Shown here: positions 1 to 10,771 of the stretch, in pieces
Layout: each line of letters begins with the position of its first letter
How positions within the stretch are numbered: position 1 is the first letter of the stretch
Assembly: GCA_903938485.1 (NCBI GenBank)
Contig: CAJADF010000108.1
Coordinates: forward strand, 92,676-156,675
Length of the DNA stretch: 64,000 nt
Reading direction: 5' to 3'
DNA from: an uncultured Methylococcaceae bacterium
Lineage (GTDB): Bacteria > Pseudomonadota > Gammaproteobacteria > Methylococcales > Methylomonadaceae
Notes under the pieces: model-generated
What the model was told of the DNA's origin: nothing
Seen by the model: the letters and a program-made list of their open reading frames with translations, nothing else
Database searches by the model: none
Made by a program: the position numbers and the translations under genes

Positions 1-1025
1 GTCATCTCAAGTCGACTTTCATACGTTTTATTCGTAAAAAAAGCCGACGCAACCCCATCGGCTATTTCTGTATGCTGGTAATCGGTATACGATAACTTGG
101 TTTGCAATAACTCAGCAAAATTAACAGGTTTTTTTAACTCACTTTTAAAATCGTATTTACTTTGTTTAAGATCTATTCGGGTTAAGTCACCCCCTGATCC
201 ATCGGGTGCAATACCATAATTATTTTCTAGACGATTAATAGACACGCCCGCAAACCCTGGATCCCCCACTAAAGACAGCCCTGCAGATCCACTAATCGCA
301 TGTGCTGATGTGTTATTGATAAAACCCTGAGGATTCTGAATAACATTTAAACTTGGGTCAGTTACTTGAGCGGATTTAACATCAATAGCGGATCCACCAA
401 TATCCATGTTATTACGATCACGATAAAACCCATCTAAATGATAGGCCAAGGCACTTTTACCGCCTTCTACTTTCATTACGGTAGCCGTTTCATCAGAAAC
501 CGAGTCAAAACGTTGCTCAAGCGTGCTGGTTACTAATTTATCAGGGAGTTTGCCTAAGATTCTATTGTCTAACACATTAACCACACCGCCCATAAGGCCA
601 CTACCATAGAGTAAAGTAGCAGGGCCACGTAATACCTCAATACGCTCGGCTAATAATGCTTCAACACTGGACGCGTGATCAGGACTAATGGCAGAGACAT
701 CATTGCTACCCACACCGTTATTGAGCACTTTAACTCGAGAGCCACTTTGGCCTCTTATAATGGGTGTTCCCACACCCGGCCCAAATGATTGACTGGTGAT
801 ACCTAATTCATTTTTAAGTGTTTCACCGATGCTATGACCCACTTTTAAACGTAATTCTTCATCGCTCAACACGGTCACAGGCGTAACAAATTCTGATATT
901 TTTTGAGTAATAGGCGCTGTTACAATCACATCATCCAATTCAACAACACTTTCGTCAGCAACCGTTGCTGTTGAGATTATTAAAGCACTGAATAGACCAT
1001 AATAAAATTTATTTCTAAAAAACAT
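1..1025 (-). CDS. TonB-dependent outer-membrane receptor, ZnuD-like (partial, C-terminus off the left edge)
   Basis: The ATG at 1025 opens a frame that stays open to the window edge (341 codons). It begins with a basic, hydrophobic signal peptide ending near Ala-Asp, followed by a TonB-box-like stretch (ELDDVIVTA) and a plug domain. Plug hallmarks visible are IGETLKNELGI, GPGVGTPIIRGQSG, RVKVLNNGVG and IEVLRGPATLLYGSG. The plug is followed by the start of the barrel with an RLENNYGI segment. That segment and the plug wording are typical of the ZnuD/zinc-type receptors rather than siderophore receptors; the substrate is inferred, not shown. Such receptors import metal complexes across the outer membrane using TonB-ExbB-ExbD energy. 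The gene is transcribed leftward, away from argB, and has its own upstream region containing a palindromic array at 1111-1133. Confidence 0.85.
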   Translation of the reverse strand, partial: MFFRNKFYYGLFSALIISTATVADESVVELDDVIVTAPITQKISEFVTPVTVLSDEELRLKVGHSIGETLKNELGITSQSFGPGVGTPIIRGQSGSRVKVLNNGVGSNDVSAISPDHASSVEALLAERIEVLRGPATLLYGSGLMGGVVNVLDNRILGKLPDKLVTSTLEQRFDSVSDETATVMKVEGGKSALAYHLDGFYRDRNNMDIGGSAIDVKSAQVTDPSLNVIQNPQGFINNTSAHAISGSAGLSLVGDPGFAGVSINRLENNYGIAPDGSGGDLTRIDLKQSKYDFKSELKKPVNFAELLQTKLSYTDYQHTEIADGVASAFFTNKTYESRLEM

Positions 1026-1110
1026 CTTTCCCTTTAATTCTGCCCGGTCTTATACCTAAGACATTTATTTTAACCCGCTAATATTACAAGCAAAATAAAG
1101 ATGACTTAAT

Positions 1111-1133
1111 CGCGACAAATTGTCGCGCGACAA
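1111..1133. promoter_or_regulatory. Overlapping palindromes upstream of the TonB-dependent receptor (candidate operator)
   Basis: Positions 1111-1127 read CGCGACAAATTGTCGCG, a perfect 8+1+8 inverted repeat. Positions 1120-1133 read TTGTCGCGCGACAA, itself a perfect 14-bp palindrome. Three TTGTCGCG-type half-sites are therefore packed head-to-head and tail-to-tail about 90 bp upstream of the receptor start. This GC-rich motif stands out in AT-rich intergenic DNA. It does not match the AT-rich Zur or Fur boxes known from gammaproteobacteria, so the cognate regulator is unknown. Confidence 0.5.
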
Positions 1134-1232
1134 TATGCCACATTTTCAGACGGCTATTTAAACAGTATCCTATGTTCAACTCTTGATTGGCGCTCCGCTC
1201 CTAAAGGTATCAGAGTCTTAATATATCCTCTT

Positions 1233-1259
1233 AAAACGGTCACATGACCGTTTTTTTTT
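1233..1259 (-). terminator. Hairpin terminator downstream of argB
   Basis: The segment holds the inverted repeat ACGGTCA-CA-TGACCGT flanked by A4 on one side and T9 on the other. It lies 10 bases past the argB stop. Read leftward, the stem is preceded by an A run and followed by TTTTA, which suits argB; read rightward it has the stronger T tract but no upstream gene. Confidence 0.65.
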
Positions 1260-1269
1260 GCCCTTAAGT

Positions 1270-2172
<903 letters not shown>

Positions 2173-2250
2173 TTATTTCCATTTTTAAACTAAAGTTTAC
2201 TGAGATAATGCCTAGATTTTAAGATCATCGGCTTAACTATTTAATGTGTA

Positions 2251-2709
2251 TTAATGACGACCCGTATGACCAAAACCACCCGCGCCTCTATCCGTTACCG
2301 TTGTAAAGCTATCCACTATTTTAAAATCAACTTGTACGACAGGCATAAATAAAAGTTGGGCAATTCTTTCACCCGGCTGTACAACATAATCTTCTAAACC
2401 ATCATTGTGTAAAATGACGCCAATTTCACCATGATAATCAGAATCAACAATCCCCAAACCTTGACCCACTCTAACCTGACTATTCAAACAAAGACCGCTG
2501 CGACTAGCAACTACGGCAACCAAGCCAGGATCTTGGATATTTACCGCTAAGCCCGTGCCAATTAACCTATTTTTACCACCTGATATAACAATAGACTCTT
2601 CGATACAAGCAATTAAGTCTAAGCCAGCTGAACCGGGTGTTTTATAGGCAGGGACGCCATATTTCTCAAGCAAAGGATTAACAATTCTAGTTTCAATTAA
2701 TCTTTTCAT
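2251..2709 (-). CDS. dut: Deoxyuridine 5'-triphosphate nucleotidohydrolase (dUTPase)
   Basis: The 152-residue enzyme hydrolyses dUTP to dUMP, keeping uracil out of DNA and feeding dTMP synthesis. All five trimeric dUTPase motifs are present: I PGSAGLDL (25-32), II SRSGL (69-73), [20 protein letters not shown] (81-97), [11 protein letters not shown] (112-120), [11 protein letters not shown] (141-150). Motif V has His where Ser is usual (GFGSTG). The start was set at the ATG at 2709 because AAGGTGA lies just upstream with good spacing; an in-frame GTG at 2718 falls inside that ribosome-binding site and is unlikely to be used. It is transcribed ahead of argB. Confidence 0.96.
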   Translation of the reverse strand: MKRLIETRIVNPLLEKYGVPAYKTPGSAGLDLIACIEESIVISGGKNRLIGTGLAVNIQDPGLVAVVASRSGLCLNSQVRVGQGLGIVDSDYHGEIGVILHNDGLEDYVVQPGERIAQLLFMPVVQVDFKIVDSFTTVTDRGAGGFGHTGRH

Positions 2710-2836
2710 CTGTCTCACCTTTTAAATTAAATATTATAACCCAGCGTATGAGTAGTTAGGCTTTGCTATTTTAGTTAAGCGTGTGACTAAAAACTATAAT
2801 AAGATAGCATCAACATTACCTTAAACGAGTCACCCT

Positions 2837-3178
2837 ATGCGTTATCTTATTTTACTCAGCATTGCACTGGCTTTTCCAGTATTTGCTGTTGATGATACTC
2901 CTCCACAATTGGAGGCGCTTCCTGAAGCGCCAGAACCCATTCCATCTGCCCAAAGTGGTGAGGTGTTAGAACCAGACATTACGATTATTCGTAAAGAAAA
3001 AAAAACTGTTCAAGAATATCGTCGCGGTGGCAAACTTTATATGATTAAAGTGATACCCGATGCGGGTCCTCCCTATTATTTCTTAGATAGAGACGGTGAC
3101 GGAAAAATGGATGTACGTAGAGATGATCTAGATCGCGGAGAAAGTAATATCAATCTATGGAAAATATTTGAGTGGTAA
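2837..3178 (+). CDS. DUF2782 family small exported protein
   Basis: The 113-residue protein begins with a clear signal peptide (MRYLILLSIALAFPVFA, cleavage before VDD). A Pro/Glu-rich linker follows, and then a compact domain with ITIIRK, VQEYRRGGKLYMIKV and PPYYFLDRDGDGKMD. This arrangement is that of the DUF2782 family, small periplasmic proteins of unknown function common in gammaproteobacteria and often next to polA. The DRDGDGKMD segment resembles a calcium-loop sequence but no function is established. It is a single gene, convergent with the AsmA-like gene only 8 bp away. Confidence 0.8.
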   Translation: MRYLILLSIALAFPVFAVDDTPPQLEALPEAPEPIPSAQSGEVLEPDITIIRKEKKTVQEYRRGGKLYMIKVIPDAGPPYYFLDRDGDGKMDVRRDDLDRGESNINLWKIFEW

Positions 3179-3186
3179 ACATATCA

Positions 3187-6135
3187 TTAATTTGCGTTAA
3201 GCGAGAGTACCGTAACAATTTCTTGATCATTTTCAGAAAAATCAACCACGGCATCCAGTAAATAAATATTTTCTGCTGGAATACCACCCTGATGTACCAA
3301 GAAGTTTGCTACCGCTTGAGCCCTGTTAGTTGCTAAAGTTTTAAGTCTTTCGGGCTCTGGCTTAATAAGTGTTAACAAGCTTTCCTTAGCAACCTGATAA
3401 AAATCACCTGTGTTTGACTCAAGTAAGCCCTCTTCCCCTAAGAAAGATCGTTTTGCTAATTTAGGAAACTTTTCAATAAATAAATCAGCTAATAAACGCT
3501 TGTAATCATCATCACTCAGCTTTACATATTCATCACGAATTCTTTTTTTAGCGTTTTTATTAAGCTCAACCGCCCGCCGTCTTTTAAGTTGTTCATAAAG
3601 TGCGTCTTGGCGTATAAAAGGCCAATCTTTTATTTGATAAGCTGCTCCTTTAATTTCTAAATTTAAGTTGGGGCGTGTTCTTAACGCTTTAGCTAACCCA
3701 GAAAGTTTATCTTTTTGTACCTGACTCAGGCTTGCACTTCCCGCCTCAAAATTGATTAAATTAAGATCTTTTTCACTGCCGATTAATAAACCTAAAGTAG
3801 TAAAGGGTGACGTCACTAAGTTACTTAAACCATTATATAGAGCATCGGCAACCACACCACCTAAACTAAACTGCGGATCGTCTAAACTTCCTGAAATAGG
3901 CACATCTATTTTGATTCTGCCCTGCGCATCTTTTAATAAAGCCACAGCTAATTTAATGGGTAATGAAACTGCATTAGGATTTTCTACTTGCTCACCCAAC
4001 TCAAATTGATCAATGAGTAAATTATTGGTCGCGGATAAATCGCTATTAGCAACCTTGTAATTTAAACCTAAGGTCATCTTACCTTTCTCAACCTTATATC
4101 CAGAGAACTGCACCATATAGGGTGTCACAAGAGGCATAGGCAAACCTTTAAAATTCACTTTTGCATGATAACTACCCAAATAAGGACTCATTTCACCTTT
4201 AATATCTACAGGTGCTAAATCATAAGCACTCCCTTTTAATGCCATTTTTATGATCGAATTTTGTTCTGATGAGATACCCGTAGCGCCGCCATCTAAGCTT
4301 TGAATTTGCGCTTCAAAAGGGAGGATTAAGGACATATCAGAAAAATCAGAGGTACCCTGTTTTATCTGCACACGCCCTAAATTGAAAATAGGTTTTTTGA
4401 TATTACCTAATGCTACCTTGGATTCTGATACTTTTTCTTTATCGAGGCTAGGCGTCTTATTAAGCACCAAAATATCACTAAAATTAGCCGTTTTATCCTT
4501 TCTTATGGCAATTCTAAGATAAGGCTTCTCAAACATTAAGGCTTTTGCAGAGTATTGATTAGCATTGTAATCAATCACCATCTCTTTAAGCGCCATACTC
4601 TCCCACTTTACAAAATCTTTATTGACAACTTGATCACGCGTTAATAACCTCGCGATTTCAACATCACCCATAAATTGAATATCAGGCCTGTCTTGATCCA
4701 GTTTTGCAAATATCAGCTTACCCTGCATATTTAAAGCGCCATCTATCACATCAAGATGCACCAGTTTTTCGTAATAAGCTTGAAAATTCTCTAAATCAAT
4801 GTTTTCAACGTTAACATCCCCATCGAGTGCAAAGGGCTCTGTTACGCTATTACCTTGTAACTTTATCGATCCCTGATTATTTATACCGACTAGTATTTGA
4901 ATGGGCGTTTTAATAAACGGCATATTGCTATAATCCGTCACGTTAAATTTAATCGGCTGCAATTTAAGCTTTACTGGCGTTTTTAACGTTTTATCATCAA
5001 AATCCAAACCAAAGTTAATCAAATCAACACTGGCAACTTTAATATCCCATAATTTTTCTGATTCTTTATTTGAAGAGACATTAGCCGCAGGTGTTGTTTT
5101 ATCAAGTAGCCTTAATTTATTTAATAACACTTCATAATTAAGCCGTCCATCAGGCTCCAAACTAGTCTGAATATTACCTCCTTCGGCAAAAATAGACTTA
5201 ATACACAGTGTTTTTTGTTTAAAATTAATATCTAATCCGGTAACTGAAAATTTAGGGAGGCTAATAAGGTCTAGTGGCTGATCTTTTTCCTGTAAGTTAA
5301 AGTCTTTTAATTGCACTGCCCCATTCTTGACATGCAATTTTGCATCATGGCTAAAGCCCTTTAAACTAAAATCGGTCTCAAGCAATACATAGCCATTAAA
5401 AATTACAGGGATTAGTGCGGTGCTGTTTAAAGAAGCCAGACTCTTTAAATGCACTTGATTTAAACTGACATGACCTTCTGCTGATTGATTAAATAGATTA
5501 AAAGCACTGCTAATATGTAAATTACCTCCCGATTTTACAGCTAATGAGCCATCAATATTTGCAAGCGTATCGCCAACGTTTGCTAGATTTTTCAGATTAA
5601 TATTGATGCCCGTAAACTCTTCTTTATTAGTTTGATCAGCTTGCAGATCCGCCCAAAACACCTCGCCTTCTTGGATAGATAATTGCGTAATAGCATAAGG
5701 AAAAATATTTGAACCCGAGACTGGATTTTTTTCCGACGTCGACTTTAGAATGCTTTTAAGATTTAAAACCCCGGCTTTATTTTTAAAGACATTCATAATG
5801 GGCTTTTTTAAAATCACCTCATCTAATACCAAGCCCATTTGCTTAATTGAGGCAAATAACCCCAAATCAACACTCAATTCATCAAAAGCTATTAATACCT
5901 GAGCACTAGGCTCTAACACTTGCACACCTTGAATATTCAATAACAATTGAAAAGGTTGAAATTTAACCTCAGAAATTAGAACTTTTAGGCCTGTTTCTTG
6001 TTGAAGAATATCGGGGAGTTTATACTTAAATAGCTGAGGAAAAACATAAGCACCTAAAGCGGCGTATAACGATAAAAGGATTCCTGCGCCTAACAATCCC
6101 TTTTTAAAATAATCTGATACGCGTCGAATGGCCAT
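3187..6135 (-). CDS. AsmA-like DUF748 envelope protein
   Basis: The 982-residue protein has one N-terminal membrane helix (about residues 15-35, GLLGAGILLSLYAALGAYVF) and a long periplasmic part rich in beta-strand-forming segments, as in the AsmA/DUF748 group. The C-terminal third carries the family pattern of a small-domain ending (NLINFEAGSASLSQVQKDKL), reminiscent of the OmpA-like tail found in DUF748 proteins. AsmA-like proteins are thought to bridge the two membranes and move phospholipid or affect outer-membrane assembly; the exact job of this member is unknown. It is transcribed leftward just after amtB, but a hairpin at 6156-6171 separates the two, so it probably has its own promoter. 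Confidence 0.8.
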   Translation of the reverse strand: MAIRRVSDYFKKGLLGAGILLSLYAALGAYVFPQLFKYKLPDILQQETGLKVLISEVKFQPFQLLLNIQGVQVLEPSAQVLIAFDELSVDLGLFASIKQMGLVLDEVILKKPIMNVFKNKAGVLNLKSILKSTSEKNPVSGSNIFPYAITQLSIQEGEVFWADLQADQTNKEEFTGININLKNLANVGDTLANIDGSLAVKSGGNLHISSAFNLFNQSAEGHVSLNQVHLKSLASLNSTALIPVIFNGYVLLETDFSLKGFSHDAKLHVKNGAVQLKDFNLQEKDQPLDLISLPKFSVTGLDINFKQKTLCIKSIFAEGGNIQTSLEPDGRLNYEVLLNKLRLLDKTTPAANVSSNKESEKLWDIKVASVDLINFGLDFDDKTLKTPVKLKLQPIKFNVTDYSNMPFIKTPIQILVGINNQGSIKLQGNSVTEPFALDGDVNVENIDLENFQAYYEKLVHLDVIDGALNMQGKLIFAKLDQDRPDIQFMGDVEIARLLTRDQVVNKDFVKWESMALKEMVIDYNANQYSAKALMFEKPYLRIAIRKDKTANFSDILVLNKTPSLDKEKVSESKVALGNIKKPIFNLGRVQIKQGTSDFSDMSLILPFEAQIQSLDGGATGISSEQNSIIKMALKGSAYDLAPVDIKGEMSPYLGSYHAKVNFKGLPMPLVTPYMVQFSGYKVEKGKMTLGLNYKVANSDLSATNNLLIDQFELGEQVENPNAVSLPIKLAVALLKDAQGRIKIDVPISGSLDDPQFSLGGVVADALYNGLSNLVTSPFTTLGLLIGSEKDLNLINFEAGSASLSQVQKDKLSGLAKALRTRPNLNLEIKGAAYQIKDWPFIRQDALYEQLKRRRAVELNKNAKKRIRDEYVKLSDDDYKRLLADLFIEKFPKLAKRSFLGEEGLLESNTGDFYQVAKESLLTLIKPEPERLKTLATNRAQAVANFLVHQGGIPAENIYLLDAVVDFSENDQEIVTVLSLNAN

Positions 6136-6155
6136 AATGAAATCCCAAGTAAAAA

Positions 6156-6171
6156 AGCGAGCATCCTTGCT
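6156..6171 (-). terminator. Short hairpin between amtB and the AsmA-like gene
   Basis: Read leftward the sequence is AGCAAG-GATG-CTCGCT followed by TTTTTT, a 6-bp stem with one A-C mismatch. Read rightward the same mismatch becomes a G-U pair and a T run also follows a few bases later. It most likely ends glnK-amtB transcription, incompletely given the short stem. Confidence 0.45.
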
Positions 6172-6199
6172 AACTTTTTTCTAAAAAACGCAAATAACC

Positions 6200-7495
6200 T
6201 TATAAATCTAAATACCCTGTTTCTTCATGTAACACCGTATCTAAACCCTGAACCTCTTCATCAACTGTAACTCTAAGACCCAACCAACTATCTAATAACT
6301 TTAATATCAAATAACTAAATAGTGCACTCCACAACGCTGTCACAACAATAGCCAAAGCCTGAACACCCACTTGATGCCCCATAGTAACACCCTCAGCAAG
6401 GCCTAAACCACCAAACTGAGTACTGACGAACACGCCTGTTAACAATGAACCCATGACACCCCCCACACCGTGGACTGGAAAAACGTCTAAAGAATCGTCA
6501 ATTTTTAAAGTCCGTTTAACATATTGTGTCGCATAAAAACAGACTCCCCCCGCAGAAACGCCAATAAATAAAGCGCCCATAGGGCCAACAAACCCAGAAG
6601 CTGGCGTAATAGTACCTAAGCCGGCCACCATTCCCGTAACTATCCCTAAAACACTGGGTTTACCAAAACGTTGCCACTCGATAGTCATCCATGTAAGAGA
6701 TCCAGCTGCAGCCGCAATATGTGTTACTAACATGGCCATACCCGCTCTACCATCAGCCGTTAAAGCACTACCTGCATTAAAACCAAACCAACCCACCCAT
6801 AACATTCCAGCACCAGTGACTACCATCGTCATATTATGCGGAGGCATCGCCGTAGTAGGAAAACCTTTACGCCTACCTAACACTAAAGCCGACACTAAAG
6901 CCGCTACACCGGCATTGACATGAATAACAATACCACCGGCAAAATCCATAACGCCTAAATCTGCCAGCCAACCACCACCCCATATCCAATGACACACGGG
7001 CATATAAACGATAATTAACCACAAACCACTAAACCACAACATGGCAGAAAACTTCATTCGTTCTGCAAACGCCCCCACAATAAGTGCAGGTGTAATAATG
7101 GCAAAAGTCATCTGAAACATAAAATAAACAGTTTCAGGAATGTCACCTATCAAGGCCGTGGTGTTAATTCCAGGTAAAAAAACCTTGGACGCACCACCGA
7201 TAAACTTTTGTAACTCGCCACCATTTGCAAAGATAAAACTATAAACACCTGCCAACCATAAAATGGATACCAAACAGGTAATAGCAAAACATTGCATCAG
7301 CACCGATAACACATTCTTACTTCTAACCAATCCACCATAAAATAATGATAGACCCGGAATAGTCATAAACAAAACTAAACCGGTTGAAGTTAAGATCCAA
7401 GCTGTATTCGCTTGATTTAATCCCTCGGCTAAAGCTAACTGAGGCAGTAAAAAAAGGCCTAAAGTAAGGGCCTTAAGTCTAGATTTAGCCAACAT
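6200..7495 (-). CDS. amtB: Ammonium transporter AmtB
   Basis: The 431-residue inner-membrane channel carries ammonium into the cell. It starts with a cleavable signal-like segment (ending ALAEG), as in E. coli AmtB, and then eleven predicted membrane helices. Family marks include the GLSLFYGGLVR segment, CHWIWGGGWLADLG, the first pore histidine in HVNAGVAALVSALVLGRR, and the second in VHGVGGVMGSLLTG. It begins directly at the glnK stop (TAAATG), so the two are translationally coupled. GlnK is known to plug the AmtB pore when nitrogen is sufficient, and this arrangement fits that pairing. Confidence 0.97.
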   Translation of the reverse strand: MLAKSRLKALTLGLFLLPQLALAEGLNQANTAWILTSTGLVLFMTIPGLSLFYGGLVRSKNVLSVLMQCFAITCLVSILWLAGVYSFIFANGGELQKFIGGASKVFLPGINTTALIGDIPETVYFMFQMTFAIITPALIVGAFAERMKFSAMLWFSGLWLIIVYMPVCHWIWGGGWLADLGVMDFAGGIVIHVNAGVAALVSALVLGRRKGFPTTAMPPHNMTMVVTGAGMLWVGWFGFNAGSALTADGRAGMAMLVTHIAAAAGSLTWMTIEWQRFGKPSVLGIVTGMVAGLGTITPASGFVGPMGALFIGVSAGGVCFYATQYVKRTLKIDDSLDVFPVHGVGGVMGSLLTGVFVSTQFGGLGLAEGVTMGHQVGVQALAIVVTALWSALFSYLILKLLDSWLGLRVTVDEEVQGLDTVLHEETGYLDL

Positions 7496-7954
<459 letters not shown>

Positions 7955-7999
7955 TCAACGCCAAACCTGCTGTGCTTTTTTAAACTTAAAGAGATACCG

Positions 8000-10138
8000 A
8001 TGTTAAAAATATGTTTACGCTTGCTATTACGCTTACTTTATAAAGTAGAAGTCACTGGCTTAGATAATTACAAAAATGCCGGAAAACGAGTTTTAATTGT
8101 TGCCAATCACACCTCATTTTTAGACCCTTTATTACTGGGTGTATTTTTACCCGATGATATTACCTTTGCCATTAATACGCATATTTCTCAACGTTGGTGG
8201 CTTAAGCCATTTTTAGGCTTATCAAAAGTATTTCCGATGGATCCTACCCATCCTTTATCTTTGAAGGACTTAATCCATCATCTTGAAAACGATACACGCA
8301 CCGTCATTTTTCCTGAAGGGCGAATTTCTGTTACCGGTGCATTAATGAAGGTTTATGACGGCACCGGAATGGTTGCCGATAAAACTCAAGCAACCATCTT
8401 ACCCATTAGGATTGCAGGCGCCCAATACACACATTTTTCTAAACTACACAATATTGTACGTTTACGCTTATTTCCTAAAATTACTATCCATATTTCAAAA
8501 CCCACCCATATACAGGCCCCCCAAGAAATCAAGGGCAAAGAACGACGTGCTTATTGTGGTCAATTATTAGCCGATATTATGTCTAATATGATGTTTGATA
8601 CTAGCCATTACAAACAAGCCATCTTTACTAGCTTACTAGACGCCCAGAAAATTCATGGGGGTCATCACATTATTGCTGAAGATACTGACCGATCTACGCT
8701 TAATTATAATGCTCTAATTACGCGCACGATTATTCTCGGTGCGGCTTTAAAAAAGATCACCGCTATCCATGAAAACGTAGGTGTTTTTTTACCCAACTCA
8801 TCTAAAACCTTAATAACCATTCTAGGCTTACAATTACACCATCGCGTGCCTGCGATGCTTAATTACTCAACAGGTTCGGCTAATATTGTTTCAGCTTGCC
8901 ATACTGCCCAAATTAAAACCGTCTTAACCTCACATCGCTTTATAGAACTAGGTAATTTACAAGCCGAGGCAGAACAATTAAGTCAGCATTGTCAATTAAT
9001 CTATCTTGAAGATTTAGCGCCAAAAATCTCCCGATTAGATAAATTATTCGGTTTATTAAAAGCTAAAACCACTGGTTTTTGGTACAACGCTAAAAACTTT
9101 AATGCCGATACACCCGCCGTGGTTTTATTTACTTCTGGGTCAGAAGGCACACCTAAAGGCGTTGTATTATCCCACGCTAATATCTTGGGTAATCTTAAAC
9201 AACTAGAAGCGTGTATTAGTTTTAATGCCAGAGATATCGTGCTCAATTTTTTACCCATGTTTCATTCCTTCGGTTTTACAGTAGGCACCATATTGCCGAC
9301 AATTAGCGGTATGAGAACCTTCTATTACCCCTCGCCGTTGCACTTTAGTGTTATTCCTGAAATTGCTTATGAAATTCATGCCACCATCATGTTTGGTACG
9401 AATACTTTCTTTGCCGCTTATGCCAAAAAAGCCCATTCCTATGATTTCTTTAATTTACGCTATGTGGTGGCAGGTGCTGAAAAACTCCAAGAAAGCACTC
9501 GGCAAATTTGGGCAGATAAGTTTGGTATTAGAATATTAGAGGGTTATGGCGCAACCGAAACCTCTCCAATTACATCAGTTAATACTCCGCTTCATCATAA
9601 ATTAGGTACTGTGGGTCGATTCTTACCTAGAATGGAATACGAATTAGAAGCCATTGATGGCATTACTGATGGCGGACAATTACATGTCAGTGGTCCAAAC
9701 ATTATGCTAGGGTATATTTTACCCAGCAACCCTGGGCAATTAGTTCCCCCTGAATCTAGCTACGGTAAAGGCTGGCATGACACCGGTGATATTGTGCATG
9801 TAGATCATGAGGGATTTATTAATATTCGTGGTCGTAGTAAACGCTTTGCGAAAATTGGTGGTGAAATGGTTTCTTTAGTGGCTGTTGAACAATTAGCAAT
9901 TAACGCTTGGCCAGAGGCTCATCATGCTGCTGTAAGCATTGCTGATGCGAAAAAAGGTGAGCAAATTATCTTAGTGACTACGCACAAAGGTGCAACCATT
10001 AATGATTTAATGACAGCATCACCAGGCGTAAATAATATCTGTTTACCTAAGAAGATTATCATCGTAGAAAGTGTTCCCGTATTAATGACCGGAAAAGTGA
10101 ATTATCCTGCGGTAATAGAAATAGCTAAAACCCAATAA
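8000..10138 (+). CDS. aas: Bifunctional acylglycerophospho-ethanolamine acyltransferase / acyl-ACP synthetase (Aas-like)
   Basis: The 712-residue protein fuses two domains. Residues about 1-200 are a PlsC-type acyltransferase with the catalytic H-x4-D (NHTSFLDP, near residue 36) and the substrate motif FPEGRIS. Residues about 230-712 are an AMP-forming ligase with the P-loop FTSGSEGTPKGV, GYGATETSP, WHDTGDI and the C-terminal GRSKRFAKIGGEMVS hinge. E. coli Aas (719 residues) has the same layout and re-acylates lysophosphatidylethanolamine at the inner membrane. No LplT-type lysophospholipid flippase domain or gene is attached here. The gene is divergent from glnK with a 165-bp gap. Assignment as Aas rather than a general fatty-acid ligase rests on domain order and length. 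Confidence 0.88.
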   Translation: MLKICLRLLLRLLYKVEVTGLDNYKNAGKRVLIVANHTSFLDPLLLGVFLPDDITFAINTHISQRWWLKPFLGLSKVFPMDPTHPLSLKDLIHHLENDTRTVIFPEGRISVTGALMKVYDGTGMVADKTQATILPIRIAGAQYTHFSKLHNIVRLRLFPKITIHISKPTHIQAPQEIKGKERRAYCGQLLADIMSNMMFDTSHYKQAIFTSLLDAQKIHGGHHIIAEDTDRSTLNYNALITRTIILGAALKKITAIHENVGVFLPNSSKTLITILGLQLHHRVPAMLNYSTGSANIVSACHTAQIKTVLTSHRFIELGNLQAEAEQLSQHCQLIYLEDLAPKISRLDKLFGLLKAKTTGFWYNAKNFNADTPAVVLFTSGSEGTPKGVVLSHANILGNLKQLEACISFNARDIVLNFLPMFHSFGFTVGTILPTISGMRTFYYPSPLHFSVIPEIAYEIHATIMFGTNTFFAAYAKKAHSYDFFNLRYVVAGAEKLQESTRQIWADKFGIRILEGYGATETSPITSVNTPLHHKLGTVGRFLPRMEYELEAIDGITDGGQLHVSGPNIMLGYILPSNPGQLVPPESSYGKGWHDTGDIVHVDHEGFINIRGRSKRFAKIGGEMVSLVAVEQLAINAWPEAHHAAVSIADAKKGEQIILVTTHKGATINDLMTASPGVNNICLPKKIIIVESVPVLMTGKVNYPAVIEIAKTQ

Positions 10139-10273
10139 ACAATCACATTAAAAACATCTGACCCAAATTGATTATTAACTTTCATTGCTGAGTATGATTA
10201 ATTCGCATAGAATTGGAGGGCTTTTTAAGGAATGATAGTTAGATTGGATGACACACAACAATAGGAAATAAAA

Positions 10274-10645
10274 ATGCCTGAATCTACGAAAATTGGACTC
10301 GCTATATTAGCTGTTTTTGCCGCTGGATTTATTATGGTGGGTTTAAGTAAAGAAGAACCAACTAACGCCCAAAAAGAGGCCGCGGCTAATATCAGAAACT
10401 ATGTGGCTATTCAAACCATGGCAAATGAAAAATGCCCTGTATTGATTAAAAGAGAAACAGGAGAGCAAGTCTTTTTCCCTACTGAAACAAAAACAGATAG
10501 AGATTCTTACATTACCCTAATTTGGTTAGGTGAAAATGCCCAGAAAGGTGGCTTTAAAAAAGCGAGTTGTACTTTACAAGCTTCTTTAGGTGGCATTTCA
10601 GAATTAGTTATTGATGATAAAGTTGTTATTCAAAAGAAGTTTTAA
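10274..10645 (+). CDS. Small membrane-anchored protein of unknown function
   Basis: The 123-residue product has a single N-terminal membrane helix (IGLAILAVFAAGFIMVGL, residues about 7-24) and a soluble C-terminal part with two cysteines (in NEKCPVL and KASCTLQ) that could form a disulfide if it is periplasmic. GGAA sits upstream of the ATG. I do not recognise a family. It lies between the Aas-like gene and a cold-shock-domain gene, all on the same strand but with gaps of over 100 bp, so co-transcription is uncertain. Confidence 0.6.
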   Translation: MPESTKIGLAILAVFAAGFIMVGLSKEEPTNAQKEAAANIRNYVAIQTMANEKCPVLIKRETGEQVFFPTETKTDRDSYITLIWLGENAQKGGFKKASCTLQASLGGISELVIDDKVVIQKKF

Positions 10646-10771
10646 TTCATCAGTCAAATGATCAACTAATATCCTTACTAAGCTTAATATCTATTGCGCT
10701 TTAATTACGCATCAACAATAGCGCATAGATGACGCTCGACAACATTAGACAGAGACAATAATAGTAAACTT

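Noticed and set aside
1026-1140. Fur or Zur box before the TonB-dependent receptor
   Set aside because: The palindromes there are GC-rich TTGTCGCG types and do not match AT-rich Fur/Zur consensus patterns.
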